64,000 nucleotides of DNA from Bacteroidota bacterium (GTDB taxonomy: Bacteria; Bacteroidota; Bacteroidia; Cytophagales; Cyclobacteriaceae), in assembly GCA_947470895.1 (NCBI GenBank), contig CANIVF010000004.1, forward strand, positions 49,112-113,111, given 5' to 3'. Below, in pieces: positions 56,102 to 64,000 of this stretch. The notes under the pieces were generated by a model. The model was not told the DNA's origin. It was given only the letters and a program-made list of their open reading frames with translations, and searched no databases. A program made the position numbers and the translations under genes. Position 1 is the stretch's first letter. Each line of letters opens with the position of its first letter.

Positions 56102-57100
56102 TTGAAAAACGCATCACTCCTTCGCCCTTCTTTGCAGGATTTTGTCCGTGAGATCTCACAGGGCAACCGGGTAGTTCTTGCGCAGGCGATTACATTAATT
56201 GAAAGCAAGCTTGATGAAGATCGGGCATTGGCTGAACAATTAATTGAAAAGTTGCTTCCCGCCACAGGTCATTCCGTGCGTTTGGCAATAACCGGTGTGC
56301 CAGGTGTTGGTAAAAGTACTTTTATCGAAACGTTTGGTAAATACCTGACGTCATTATCGAAGAAGATCGCCATACTCACCATCGACCCGAGTAGCACAAA
56401 AACCAAGGGAAGTATTTTAGGAGATAAAACGCGCATGGAAGAGTTGGGCAGAGATCCCCTCGCCTTCATCCGGCCAACGGCAGCGGGTGATACATTAGGC
56501 GGGGTAGCCGATCGCACCCGCGAAGCCATTTTGTTATGCGAGGCAGCGGGGTTTGAAATTATTATCATTGAAACGGTGGGGGTAGGTCAATCCGAAACGG
56601 CTGTGCGCAACATGGTTGATTTTTTTCTATTGCTTATGTTGGCCGGTGCTGGCGATGAACTGCAGGGAATCAAAAAAGGAATCATGGAGATGGCCGATGG
56701 TGTCGTGATCACCAAAGCCGATGGTGAAAATGTGAAGCGAGCCAATCAGGCGTGCAGTGATTTTCAATATGCGTTGCATTTGTTTTCCGAATCAGATTCT
56801 AAATGGAAATCGGAAGTGCTCACCTCATCATCACTCGAGAAAAGAGGAATCAAGGAAACCTGGGATCTTATTGAAAAGTATGTACAATTTACAAAGCACA
56901 ATCTTTACTTTGATCGTCAGCGCAAACAGCAAGACCTGATCTGGTTTAGGGAAAGTATTCAGCAATTGCTGATTCAGCACTTATCAAAGTCAGAAGCTGT
57001 TCATGCTAAGATGAAATTGCTCGAAGAGCAGATCATGAGTAAATCCGTACTTCCTTCCCGTGCTGCGAAGGAAATTATTCGTGATTTTTTGTCTGCTTAG
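56102..57100 (+). CDS. meaB: methylmalonyl-CoA mutase-associated GTPase
   Basis: 332 aa (TTG start). G3E-type GTPase with Walker A GVPGVGKST (65-73), Walker B region LTIDPSSTKTKGSILGDKTRME, IIIETVGVGQSE, and the G4-like ITKADGEN. A C-terminal dimerisation helix follows. MeaB protects and reloads B12-dependent methylmalonyl-CoA mutase, which is not in the window. Its last 26 bases overlap the convergent DUF5522 gene. The next plus-strand gene is a BtuF-like binding protein, in keeping with B12 use. Confidence 0.94.
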   Translation: MKNASLLRPSLQDFVREISQGNRVVLAQAITLIESKLDEDRALAEQLIEKLLPATGHSVRLAITGVPGVGKSTFIETFGKYLTSLSKKIAILTIDPSSTKTKGSILGDKTRMEELGRDPLAFIRPTAAGDTLGGVADRTREAILLCEAAGFEIIIIETVGVGQSETAVRNMVDFFLLLMLAGAGDELQGIKKGIMEMADGVVITKADGENVKRANQACSDFQYALHLFSESDSKWKSEVLTSSSLEKRGIKETWDLIEKYVQFTKHNLYFDRQRKQQDLIWFRESIQQLLIQHLSKSEAVHAKMKLLEEQIMSKSVLPSRAAKEIIRDFLSA

Positions 57101-57266
57101 ATTTTTCGCTCACTAAGCGATAGGGGCAATGGCGACAAGCATTCTGGCAGCAAAAGCCTCTTTTAAGATGATATTCAGAAGTGAAAACCATAAGACCGCG
57201 TTCGATGTAGTAATCTTCCGCTTCTTTCAGGGCTACCTTTTTAGAATTTACTTCCATGTTGATCAT
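57075..57266 (-). CDS. DUF5522 small cysteine-rich protein
   Basis: 63 aa. The family core YYIERGLMVFTSEYHLKRGFCCQNACRHCPYR has four cysteines and a His in a pattern that could bind zinc or an Fe-S cluster. It overlaps the 3' end of meaB in antisense by 26 bp. Role unknown. Confidence 0.8.
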   Translation of the reverse strand: MINMEVNSKKVALKEAEDYYIERGLMVFTSEYHLKRGFCCQNACRHCPYRLVSEKSKQTKNHE

Positions 57267-57379
57267 ATTAAAGGTCTAACGCTGATTTCAACATTATGTT
57301 TTTTGGGATCGACACGACTCTATTCAATAAAAAAAACGAAATGCGAACGAGCCATGATATATTTTATAATCTTGCACCC

Positions 57380-58513
57380 ATGATTTTGATCAACAGATTA
57401 TTTCTTGCTGCATTTATTCTTTTAGCATGGGCTTGTTCAAATAGAAAGGAAGCCAAAGAAGCGGCTATTGGAGTGAGTTCATTAAAGTATGCAACGGGTT
57501 TTTCTTCGCGCACAGAAGGAAACGCAACATATATAACGGTTAATTATCCCTATCAGGGCGCAACCGAAGGCTATCAATACCTGTTGGTGCCACACGATGC
57601 AGCTGTACCTGAACATGATAAAAAAACTCAAGTCATACGCACACCCATACATAAGATCGTATGCACATCCACCACGCATATTCCTTTACTGGATTATATA
57701 GAGGAGACTAACTCATTGATTGGTTTTCCAACCACCGATTATATTAGCTCTGAAGTGATGCGCAAACATATTGATGAGGGTAGCGTTAAGGATCTAGGTA
57801 TCGACAAGGGAATGAATATCGAGTTATTATATTCGTTGCATCCTGACCTGGTGATGGGTTATACCATGAGTAATGATTTGGGCCAGTTGAAAAAACTACG
57901 CGAGCTTGGCATTCCTGTCGTGATCAATGCCGAATACCTGGAGAAGCATCCGTTGGGAAGGGCCGAGTGGATTAAGTTTGTGGCATTGTTCTATAATAAA
58001 CAGAACGAAGCTGATTCCGTTTTTGATGGCATCGAGCGTGAGTATCTGGCCACGCAAGAATTGGTCAAAAATGTTTCAGTAAACCCAACGGTACTTAGCG
58101 GGATTGTATATGGCGATGCCTGGTTTATGCCAGCTGGGAAAAATTATGCAGCCCGATTATTTAGCGATGCAGGAATGAATTATCTATGGAAGGACACCGA
58201 TGCCAATGGATTTCTTGAATTAAGTTTTGAGTCAGTATATACCAGGGCGAAGGATGCAGATCTTTGGATTGGTGTCGGGTCGTTTAATTCTTTGCAGGAG
58301 ATTCAAGTTACTGAATCGCGTTATGGTTTATTTAAACCATTCAAACAGAAACAAGTTTACACTTACAATGCGCGACAAGGAGCGAAGGGGGGAAGTGAAT
58401 TTTTAGAGTTGGGTTACTTGCGCCCCGATTTGATTTTGAAGGATCTGGTGAAAATTGCTCACCCGGAATTATTGCCTGATTACCAGTTATTTTTTCATAA
58501 GAAATTGGAGTGA
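57380..58513 (+). CDS. periplasmic-binding lipoprotein, BtuF/FhuD-like
   Basis: About 377 aa from the ATG at 57380, where a lipoprotein signal begins (LLAWAC). An in-frame extension to 57296 has no signal character. The Peripla_BP_2 fold is visible (KIVCTSTTHIPLLDYIEETNSLIGFPTTDY, VMGYTMSNDLGQLKKLRELGIPVVINAEYLEKHPLGRAEWIKFVALFYN, LRPDLILKDLVKIAHPELLPD). Ligands of the family are cobalamin, haem and siderophores. No ABC permease or ATPase follows. The neighbour meaB points to cobalamin, as inference only. Confidence 0.85.
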   Translation: MILINRLFLAAFILLAWACSNRKEAKEAAIGVSSLKYATGFSSRTEGNATYITVNYPYQGATEGYQYLLVPHDAAVPEHDKKTQVIRTPIHKIVCTSTTHIPLLDYIEETNSLIGFPTTDYISSEVMRKHIDEGSVKDLGIDKGMNIELLYSLHPDLVMGYTMSNDLGQLKKLRELGIPVVINAEYLEKHPLGRAEWIKFVALFYNKQNEADSVFDGIEREYLATQELVKNVSVNPTVLSGIVYGDAWFMPAGKNYAARLFSDAGMNYLWKDTDANGFLELSFESVYTRAKDADLWIGVGSFNSLQEIQVTESRYGLFKPFKQKQVYTYNARQGAKGGSEFLELGYLRPDLILKDLVKIAHPELLPDYQLFFHKKLE

Positions 58514-58545
58514 TGTTTCCCTCACCTCTTATGGTGAAGGAAACA
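58514..58545. terminator. bidirectional terminator between convergent genes
   Basis: A 13-bp stem with one mismatch (58514-58526 with 58533-58545, core TGTTTCC-CTCACC) encloses a 6-base loop. It starts right after the BtuF-like stop and lies 8 bp from the DUF4097 gene stop. Confidence 0.6.
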
Positions 58546-58552
58546 TAGAAAC

Positions 58553-59281
58553 TCAAAGTCCTTTTCTTAAGTAGACATTCCCATATTTCGATTCGAAACT
58601 GTATTTAGGTCCATTTCCTGACTTAGTGGATACGTAGGTGTGAAAGTCTTCAAACTCGGAGCCGGAAAATTTTAGATCAAGGTTGGAATAAATCTGACCA
58701 TAATTAGTTTCGGCTGTCAATTCACCGGTGATTTTTTCGGGTACGGTTACATCAACTCCTCCGTACGTTGCCTCCACAGTAAGTGGTCCGGTGTAATTTT
58801 TTACTTCAATCATGCCATACACGGATTCTAATTTTACTTCAATTCCCTTTGGCACTTTCACCTCTAATAAAATGTCCATGTCTACACCTTCCGAACGTTG
58901 ATTGAAGTTGCGTCCATTCACTTCGCAATACTTCTGGTAGTCGGCTTTGTTTTTGAAGGTGATTTTTTCACCATCGCGCACGATGGTGATTCGATGCGGC
59001 AACTCTTTCAGGTTGCGGATTTTGTTTTCAATGGAGATGCTGCTCGCGGAAGTTGTTTGTGTTAATTCAAAAGCATTATCGTTTTCGCCTCCATTGATAC
59101 TGACACCTCCGCTGATGGAGATTTCATTTTTCTCCCACGTGCTGATCTTCACTAATTCAGGGAAGTCGAATCGCAGGGAAATCTTTTGTCCTGCAGCTAC
59201 CGGGTAGTTTTTGTTCACCGGAGTTTGGGCGGCCAATGCTCCGGTGAATAAACTTAACAGAATGATGACTGCGGCTCTCAT
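58553..59281 (-). CDS. DUF4097-type exported beta-helix-like protein
   Basis: 242 aa with a signal peptide (LLSLFTGALAAQ). The C-terminal half is built of short beta repeats with conserved Y-G turns (VYGMIEVKNYTGPLTVEATYGGVDV, TNYGQIYSNL, SKYGNVYLRKGL) as in DUF4097 putative adhesins. It is a paralogue of the upstream gene, overlaps it by 4 bp, and ends the ECF-sigma operon. Confidence 0.82.
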   Translation of the reverse strand: MRAAVIILLSLFTGALAAQTPVNKNYPVAAGQKISLRFDFPELVKISTWEKNEISISGGVSINGGENDNAFELTQTTSASSISIENKIRNLKELPHRITIVRDGEKITFKNKADYQKYCEVNGRNFNQRSEGVDMDILLEVKVPKGIEVKLESVYGMIEVKNYTGPLTVEATYGGVDVTVPEKITGELTAETNYGQIYSNLDLKFSGSEFEDFHTYVSTKSGNGPKYSFESKYGNVYLRKGL

Positions 59282-60036
59282 TTCTTTCTTAGATAGATTT
59301 TGCTGTAGTCGGAGCGGAAGTCGATGTTGATGCCACCGCCATTGAGCTTACCGTTGACACGGTCGCTGTAGCGAACCATGTCTCCGCTTTTGTCGATTTC
59401 GATTTTGAATTCAGGAGCAACCAGGATCTCACCATAGGAGGTGCTCATTTTCAAATTTGCTTTCGTGCCCACAGGTAACGTTACATCGACATATCCATAA
59501 ATCGAGACGATGGAGATCGGCCCTTTTACATTCTGACTGAAGTCGGCTTCGATGTGACCATATACGGTTTTGGCTGTAACTGGTCCTGTTACATTTTCCA
59601 ACTCCACACTGTTGTAGGTGACGGATATTTCAATTTCATTTTCCATGTTTTTGAAGGTGCCGGTGCCGCCATATTGCGATTCATGACTGAATGAAACAAT
59701 GACACCTTTTGGAACCATAATCTTTACATCAGGCGAATTCATTTTCTTCAATTGATTTACTTCAATCACGTTTCCTTTATCTGTTACGTTGATGCCTAAT
59801 CCTGTGTTATCTTCTAAACCCAGGCTATTGATGGCACGTAGTCCTTGTGCCCTTTCGTCTCTGCCTTCACTATGATCTTTGGATGAGAATATGATTTCAT
59901 TTCCGTTATACCCTTCTACGGTTATACGGCCAATATTCAGTTCCAATCTTCCTGTGTTTTTGGCCAGCTTAAATTCCTGCGCGAATGCTGTTGTGCCAAC
60001 GATCCACACGGCTGCTGCTATTAGTATCTTTTTCAT
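59278..60036 (-). CDS. DUF4097-type exported beta-helix-like protein, paralogue
   Basis: 252 aa with a signal peptide (VWIVGTTAFAQ). It has the same beta-repeat design as its neighbour (VTYNSVELENVTGPVTAKTVYGHIEADF, SIYGYVDVTLP, TSYGEILVAPEFK, SDYSKIYLRKK). The shared ends (Y-x-K/N-x-Y-L-R-K) show that the pair arose by duplication. Probably envelope proteins whose amount is set by the ECF sigma factor. Confidence 0.82.
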   Translation of the reverse strand: MKKILIAAAVWIVGTTAFAQEFKLAKNTGRLELNIGRITVEGYNGNEIIFSSKDHSEGRDERAQGLRAINSLGLEDNTGLGINVTDKGNVIEVNQLKKMNSPDVKIMVPKGVIVSFSHESQYGGTGTFKNMENEIEISVTYNSVELENVTGPVTAKTVYGHIEADFSQNVKGPISIVSIYGYVDVTLPVGTKANLKMSTSYGEILVAPEFKIEIDKSGDMVRYSDRVNGKLNGGGINIDFRSDYSKIYLRKK

Positions 60037-60120
60037 GTTATCAGATTTTTAAATTCTATTATTATTTTATCTATCTATTACTCCTTCATGTTACTTTTCT
60101 CTCTGCAGTGATATTCGTGG

Positions 60121-60894
60121 TTATGAAAGTTTCAATATTCCTGAATATGCTTCGTCTTTTACCGCCTTCATCGTGGAGGCATCTTTTGTCATTTGTTCCA
60201 ATTGCTTCACCACACCGGTCTCTTTCATCTTCACTAATAGTTGAATGAGGGCAATCTGAACGATGGGATCTTTTTGCGTAGACAACGATTGAATCAATTC
60301 ATTTCTCACTGCGGCTTCGTTGCTGAACTTACCCAGTGCATCCATGGCGGCCAGGCGTACGTTGGAGTTAAGGTCTTCATTCATCGTATTCACTAATACG
60401 CTTACAATTTCGTCATCGGGCTTGTCCATTTGATAAGCTACCGATAGACCGGTCATGCGTTGGCTTGCTGATTGTTGATTCTCCAGCATGGCCATCATTA
60501 CACGCCTGTTTTCATCCACTTGCTGTTTCAACTCGGCAAGTTCTTTTTCTTGCTGCTTATTGTTGTTGATCCAATTTCCGATGGCAACTCCAGCCATCAC
60601 CAAAAGGACAGCTGCTGCAGCACGATAGAAGATGGGAGTGAAGAAAATAGTTTTCGTTTTCTTCTGCGCTGCTATTTCTTCTTGCAGGGCTTTCTCGAAT
60701 TCTATTTTTAATTTACCAGAAGGCTCCAAAGGCTTCACCTTGTCCATGGTTACCATCACTTCGCGCAATTGCTCATAAAGTGCATACGAAGTCTTGTTGT
60801 GAGCTCGTTCACTTTCTATCACAGCGCGTTCCTGCTCTGTTCCTTTTCCATCGATATAATCGATGATCCTGCTCTCCAGTGTTTCCTTATCCAT
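60121..60894 (-). CDS. anti-sigma-like membrane protein with HEAT repeats
   Basis: 257 aa. A cytoplasmic N-terminal part of about 85 residues is followed by one membrane helix (RAAAAVLLVMAGVAIGNWI), a coiled-coil stretch (QQEKELAELKQQVDENRRVMMAMLENQQ) and HEAT-like repeats (SNVRLAAMDALGKFSNEAAVRNELIQSL, DPIVQIALIQLLVKMKETGVVKQLEQM). It starts 3 bp after the ECF sigma stop, the usual anti-sigma position. No zinc-binding HxxxCxxC motif is seen. The periplasmic HEAT part could sense an envelope signal. Confidence 0.8.
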   Translation of the reverse strand: MDKETLESRIIDYIDGKGTEQERAVIESERAHNKTSYALYEQLREVMVTMDKVKPLEPSGKLKIEFEKALQEEIAAQKKTKTIFFTPIFYRAAAAVLLVMAGVAIGNWINNNKQQEKELAELKQQVDENRRVMMAMLENQQSASQRMTGLSVAYQMDKPDDEIVSVLVNTMNEDLNSNVRLAAMDALGKFSNEAAVRNELIQSLSTQKDPIVQIALIQLLVKMKETGVVKQLEQMTKDASTMKAVKDEAYSGILKLS

Positions 60895-60897
60895 ATC

Positions 60898-61437
60898 TTA
60901 AATATTTTCGAGTTGAAAATAATTCTCTCTTAATTGGCCAATGGCTCTGTGCACTTTTACTTTTACGTTTGCTACTGTCATATCCAGATAGCCGGCCACT
61001 TCTTCATATTTCAAATGTTGAAATCGGGTGAGCACCAACAACTCACGATAGTCATCGGGCAATTGGGCCAACGCGCGAATCAATCGTTTTTCGTTTTCCT
61101 CTTGTTCCATGGCATCGAGTATGTCGGGCATACGGTCATTCAATTTTTCTACTTCCATTCTCACTGGCTCGCGTTGCTTCTTTTGTTGATAGTAATCTGA
61201 AAAAGCATTGCGTGCCATTTGATATATCCACGATTGGAATTTCATTTCCGGATTGTAAGAATGACGGTATTTCAGCAACCGCAGAAAGACATTTTGTGTG
61301 AGGTCTTCGGCAGCATCCCGATCGGCCGTCATGCGGGCCAGAAAATTAAAGATTCGTTTGTGGAACCGGTCAAAAAGCAGGGAAGCCTGTTGGAGATCAC
61401 CGTTTTTCACGGCTTCCATGATCTGTTCATCGCTCAT
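60898..61437 (-). CDS. ECF-type RNA polymerase sigma factor
   Basis: 179 aa with sigma-2 (LFDRFHKRIFNFLARMTADRDAAEDLTQNVFLRLLKYRHSY, then FQSWIYQMARNAFSDYYQQ) and sigma-4 (RALAQLPDDYRELLVLTRFQHLKYEEVAGYLDMTVANVKVKVHRAIGQLRE). It heads an operon with the HEAT-repeat protein and two DUF4097 proteins. The repeat array at 61613-61656 lies about 175-220 bp upstream. Confidence 0.95.
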   Translation of the reverse strand: MSDEQIMEAVKNGDLQQASLLFDRFHKRIFNFLARMTADRDAAEDLTQNVFLRLLKYRHSYNPEMKFQSWIYQMARNAFSDYYQQKKQREPVRMEVEKLNDRMPDILDAMEQEENEKRLIRALAQLPDDYRELLVLTRFQHLKYEEVAGYLDMTVANVKVKVHRAIGQLRENYFQLENI

Positions 61438-61924
61438 CAGGTCTGTGCTTTTTTGTCGAGTTTCGGGTTAGTTACCGGAAGGGATTGAAATGGTTACAAG
61501 GAAAGTTAGAGAATTTTAGGATTATGCACTTGGCTGGAAGGGGCTCGAACACGAGACAGACTTGATGTTTGAGTTTTTCGGTTTGTGCTCATGGGACGTC
61601 TTATTCGGGCACTATACCCTTGGTATCCCCTTGTTATACCCTTCTTATCCCCGGCTTGAGTACGAAGGATGGCGCCTGATGTCTACTCCTAAAAACAGCA
61701 ATACAGGTTTAACCAATATTCCTGACCCAGCTATACAGCGTAGCTGCGATCCTAAATTAAGCTATTCATATCCATTTTTCTGATTTTTCCATCTCTTTTT
61801 AAGATTCCCTGATTTTAAGTGGGCTTGCCTGGAATCAGGTAAGCACTCTCTTCTCCATAGGTGATCACACTAAGCATGATGGGTTAACCCGGCATCCCAC
61901 CAAAACTTGGTTTAGCCTAATCTA
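61438..61924. other. 487-bp intergenic region upstream of the ECF sigma gene
   Basis: It lies between the sigma gene start and the LytTR gene stop, both on the minus strand. It contains the tandem 11-bp array (61613-61656), a stem-loop GCTTGCCT/AGGTAAGC (61823-61844) and a perfect palindrome GGGTTAACCC (61881-61890). The last two could belong to the end of the LytTR transcript. I see no convincing ORF or tRNA. Confidence 0.6.
61613..61656. repeat. four tandem 11-bp repeats (TATACCCTTnn / TATCCCCnnnn)
   Basis: Units are TATACCCTTGG (61613), TATCCCCTTGT (61624), TATACCCTTCT (61635) and TATCCCCGGCT (61646). Alternate units match best, so a 22-bp period overlies the 11-bp one. This is close to two helical turns, the spacing used by dimeric direct-repeat binders such as LytTR regulators. 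Confidence 0.7.
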
Positions 61925-62680
61925 TCAGCTATCCAGCCAATTTTTAAAATCGGTAACACGCTCGCGACTAATAATTGAAGATTCTCCTTCCAAGTAAGCT
62001 GAGGAGATCGATAAGCGATTATTGAAATAGGGAGCAACCTTTCCAATGGCGTTAATATTAATAATTACTTTTCTGTTAATCCTGAAAAAATCTGTTGGCT
62101 GAAGAATGGATGCCAGATTATCTAACGTATAATCAATCGCGTATTTAACACCTTTTAGGGTAACTAAAAAAGTAAGACTATCATGGGTGATGAAGTGATG
62201 GATGTCGTGCGTTTGAATGGTATCAATAGTCTGCCCCGTTTTAATTAAGAACCTATTTTTATATTTTACATTCAGCTGGGTGTATGCCTTCTTAAAGTTC
62301 TCAATCACATTTTTTTCTAGTCCTTGTTTTTGCTTCGAGTATTTTGTCAACGCAAATTGAAGATCATGCATCATAATGGGCTTCAACAAGTAATCAATGC
62401 TGTTTTGTTTAAATGCCTGTATCGCATAGGCATCGTAAGCTGTTGTGAAGATGATTGGAATATCTAATTCAGTCTTAGAAAAAAGTTCGAAGCCGTTGCC
62501 GTCCGCTAGATGGATATCCAACAAGAGTAAATCAATTTCCCTGTTTTTAGAAATGAATGCAACCGTTGCTTTTACCGTATCTAACACAGCGTGTATTTCA
62601 ATTTCAGGAGAAATCTTACGTAACAGTACTGCCAGGTGATCAGCGGATAACTTCTCGTCTTCAACAATAACTACTTTCAT
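61925..62680 (-). CDS. LytTR-family response regulator
   Basis: 251 aa. Receiver domain with the acidic pair (VIVEDEKLSADHLAVLL), phospho-acceptor Asp in LLLLDIHLADGNG, Thr in IIFTTAYDAYAIQAF, and Lys in YLLKPIM. A LytTR DNA-binding domain follows (RFLIKTGQTIDTIQTHDIHHFITHDSLTFLV, ILQPTDFFRINRKVIININAIGKV). It overlaps the kinase gene by 4 bp. Such pairs sit next to TonB-dependent receptors in many Bacteroidota. Confidence 0.94.
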   Translation of the reverse strand: MKVVIVEDEKLSADHLAVLLRKISPEIEIHAVLDTVKATVAFISKNREIDLLLLDIHLADGNGFELFSKTELDIPIIFTTAYDAYAIQAFKQNSIDYLLKPIMMHDLQFALTKYSKQKQGLEKNVIENFKKAYTQLNVKYKNRFLIKTGQTIDTIQTHDIHHFITHDSLTFLVTLKGVKYAIDYTLDNLASILQPTDFFRINRKVIININAIGKVAPYFNNRLSISSAYLEGESSIISRERVTDFKNWLDS

Positions 62681-63693
62681 GATTTGGTAAGTAAGGGCAA
62701 CTTAACTCTGAACACATTTTCGTCCTGCATGATTTCCACTTTCTTTTCCGTGAAAAATGAATAGCGCGATTGAATATTGCCTAATCCTGTTTGAGAACTT
62801 GCCCTCACATCAGATCGAAGTTGAATTGGGTTTTCAATGATTATGCAAAAATTTTCAGTAAAGATCGAAACCGTTAAGGGCCTTGCTTGTGAAGCCTCAT
62901 TATGCTGGATGGTGTTTTCAACAAGCATCTGTAAACACATCGGTGGCAAATAATTGTTTTGTAATGATCCGTCTATCGTAAAGTCAAAAGAAATGCTACT
63001 GTCAAATCTTATCTTCAACAAATATACATAGTGATGAAGGAATTGAAGTTCATCTTTTAGCGCAACGAGTTCAGCACTTTTATTCTCCAAGGCATATCGA
63101 TATACTTTGGAAAGCTCATTGATAAAGACAATTGCTTTGTCTTGATCTTTACGCACCAGAGAGGTAAGCACACTAAGGTTGTTAAATAAAAAATGAGGAT
63201 TGATTTGTTCCTTCAAATTTTGTAGTTGAGCATTGGCACTTTCTTCTTTATATCGTTGAGACTGGAGCAAACTTTTCTTCCATTCTCCAAAAAAGTAGGC
63301 ACCTGTTTCCACGGAAATAATTATTACGGTTATCAAGATGCCCGGTATTAACAACGGATTGATTCCTTTCGGAATGCGTGAATCGTTGCGATCGATAAAC
63401 AGATGCGCAAGTGCAATAAATATCATCAACACCACGGGCGTGGCTACTAAAGTGATCAAAACTTGTAATAGTAGGCGTCTCCGAACGTTGCTTATCCAGC
63501 TGAAATTATGATCTAACCACTTTGTTATTTGGAGATTGCCTTCCCAAAGGATAATTACCGATGAAGTTATGATTAAAACATCTATAAGAAATGGATGTGG
63601 AGGAGGGTTGTGACTGATAACAAACCTAAAAAGCAAGGCGATAAGAATGCCCAGGCCCACCATGTACAAAAATCTAAAAGGTGTTTTTAGCAA
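62677..63693 (-). CDS. LytS/YehU-type sensor histidine kinase
   Basis: 338 aa. Four membrane helices in the first 155 residues are followed by a His-kinase domain with INPHFLFNNLSVLTSLVRKD (phospho-acceptor His) and an HATPase with the N box VENTIQHNEAS and TGLGNIQSRYSF. There is no extracellular sensor domain of size, so the signal may arise in the membrane. The gene starts 12 bp after the receptor gene stop and overlaps the regulator. Confidence 0.94.
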   Translation of the reverse strand: MLKTPFRFLYMVGLGILIALLFRFVISHNPPPHPFLIDVLIITSSVIILWEGNLQITKWLDHNFSWISNVRRRLLLQVLITLVATPVVLMIFIALAHLFIDRNDSRIPKGINPLLIPGILITVIIISVETGAYFFGEWKKSLLQSQRYKEESANAQLQNLKEQINPHFLFNNLSVLTSLVRKDQDKAIVFINELSKVYRYALENKSAELVALKDELQFLHHYVYLLKIRFDSSISFDFTIDGSLQNNYLPPMCLQMLVENTIQHNEASQARPLTVSIFTENFCIIIENPIQLRSDVRASSQTGLGNIQSRYSFFTEKKVEIMQDENVFRVKLPLLTKS

Positions 63694-63704
63694 AGTCGGT
63701 ATTG

Positions 63705-64000
63705 TTAAAATTGTACTTTATAAACGAAGTTAGGAAATAGACCGAGTTGATAAGTAGTTTTTAACGATTGATTTCCATTATCGTAACTATATGAAAACAC
63801 ATTGCTATGATTGGTTATGTTTTGTATGTCTAACGAAAATGACTGGGATAACTTTTTTGAACGGCTGTTGCACGTGTAACCTGCTTTTACATCAAACCGA
63901 AAGTAATCCGTGTACCGTGCTGAATAAGCGTCACTTGCCAACACCTCACGCCCTGTTGTCTGCGAGGCGCTTAGATCAATTGGTGTATAGGGACGCCCTC
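63705..64000 (-). CDS. TonB-dependent receptor, C-terminal end (truncated by window)
   Basis: The frame is open to the window edge. The visible about 97 residues (GRPYTPIDLSASQTTGREV, SARYTDYFRFDVKAGYTCNS, LSQSFSLDIQNITNHSNVFSY, LGLFPNFVYKVQF) match the last strands of large Bacteroidota outer-membrane receptors, with the terminal Phe. It is the first visible gene of an operon with the LytS/LytTR pair. Confidence 0.87.
   Translation of the reverse strand, partial: GRPYTPIDLSASQTTGREVLASDAYSARYTDYFRFDVKAGYTCNSRSKKLSQSFSLDIQNITNHSNVFSYSYDNGNQSLKTTYQLGLFPNFVYKVQF

Noticed and set aside
57267..57379. Possible cobalamin riboswitch before the BtuF-like gene.
   Set aside because: No B12-box-like sequence or long structured leader is visible in the 113 bp available.
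61530..61565. Minus-strand TGTTCGAGCCCCTTCCAGCCA looks like a tRNA T-loop and acceptor end.
   Set aside because: The T-stem does not pair, and no D-arm, anticodon arm or matching 5' acceptor strand is found in the right place.
1..64000. Mobile elements, integrases, transposases, toxin-antitoxin or restriction genes.
   Set aside because: None of the reading frames shows such motifs and no long terminal repeats or att-like duplications were seen.

Overview
This 64 kb window looks like chromosomal DNA from a free-living Bacteroidota bacterium, most likely in the Cytophagales (Cyclobacteriaceae or Chryseolinea-like). This is inferred from the families present: WG-repeat, DUF5777, DUF5522, DUF1599 and BT_3928-type proteins, a Crp/Fnr regulator of the Bacteroidota type, LytS/LytTR next to a TonB-dependent receptor, Asp-box propeller proteins, and promoters of the TAnnTTTG type. 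Coding density is high. I saw no rRNA, tRNA, CRISPR array, insertion sequence or prophage.

Layout. 1-803: 3' part of a Wzc-like tyrosine kinase for polysaccharide export. 1022-6000: selD translationally coupled to a glutaminyl cyclotransferase lipoprotein, then a large secreted Asp-box (BNR/VPS10-like) propeller protein. 6346-11037 (minus): saccharopine-dehydrogenase-like enzyme, a membrane protein, an Lgt-like protein, frr, pyrH and an SDR-type threonine dehydrogenase. 11116-16741 (plus): a small protein, kbl (which with the dehydrogenase makes a threonine-to-glycine route), a second large propeller protein and a DUF1080 lipoprotein. 17255-19025: a heavily decayed WD40-caspase pseudogene. 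19056-23030: cdaA and folP (minus) face DUF1599, BT_3928-like and aroK (plus). 23031-25668: FadL-like porin and an Asn/Ser/Gly-rich secreted protein. 25886-28913: proS, NfeD-like and floA. 28944-31067: WG-repeat protein.

31159-35559 is a minus-strand operon of cytochrome c, XdhC, a PQQ-type quinohemoprotein and a MocA-like nucleotidyltransferase. It is the accessory set of a molybdenum hydroxylase without the hydroxylase. 36697-38397 is an alpha-glucan phosphorylase homologue in which the PLP lysine is threonine. 38519-45796 is a plus-strand run: an FAD oxidoreductase, a NosR/NapH-like membrane polyferredoxin and four glycosyltransferase-type genes. 45793-51557 is a redox region: DUF5777, YceI, two c-type cytochromes and an OB-fold protein on the minus strand, next to a frameshifted Crp/Fnr gene, with MOSC, SCO and cytochrome c genes diverging from it.

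51620-57266: K+ channel with RCK domain, sucD, FecR-like and CHASE2 proteins, meaB and DUF5522. 57380-58513: BtuF-like binding lipoprotein. 58553-61437: ECF sigma factor, HEAT-repeat anti-sigma-like protein and two DUF4097 proteins. A tandem 11-bp repeat array lies upstream of the sigma gene. 61925-64000: LytTR regulator, LytS-type kinase and the C-terminus of a TonB-dependent receptor.

The items most worth a second look are the lysine-less phosphorylase, the 11-bp repeat array, the WD40-caspase pseudogene, the single-lesion Crp/Fnr gene beside its likely target operon, the Mo-accessory operon lacking its enzyme, and the Lgt-like protein with a changed signature. I did not find a clearly new defence or mobile system.
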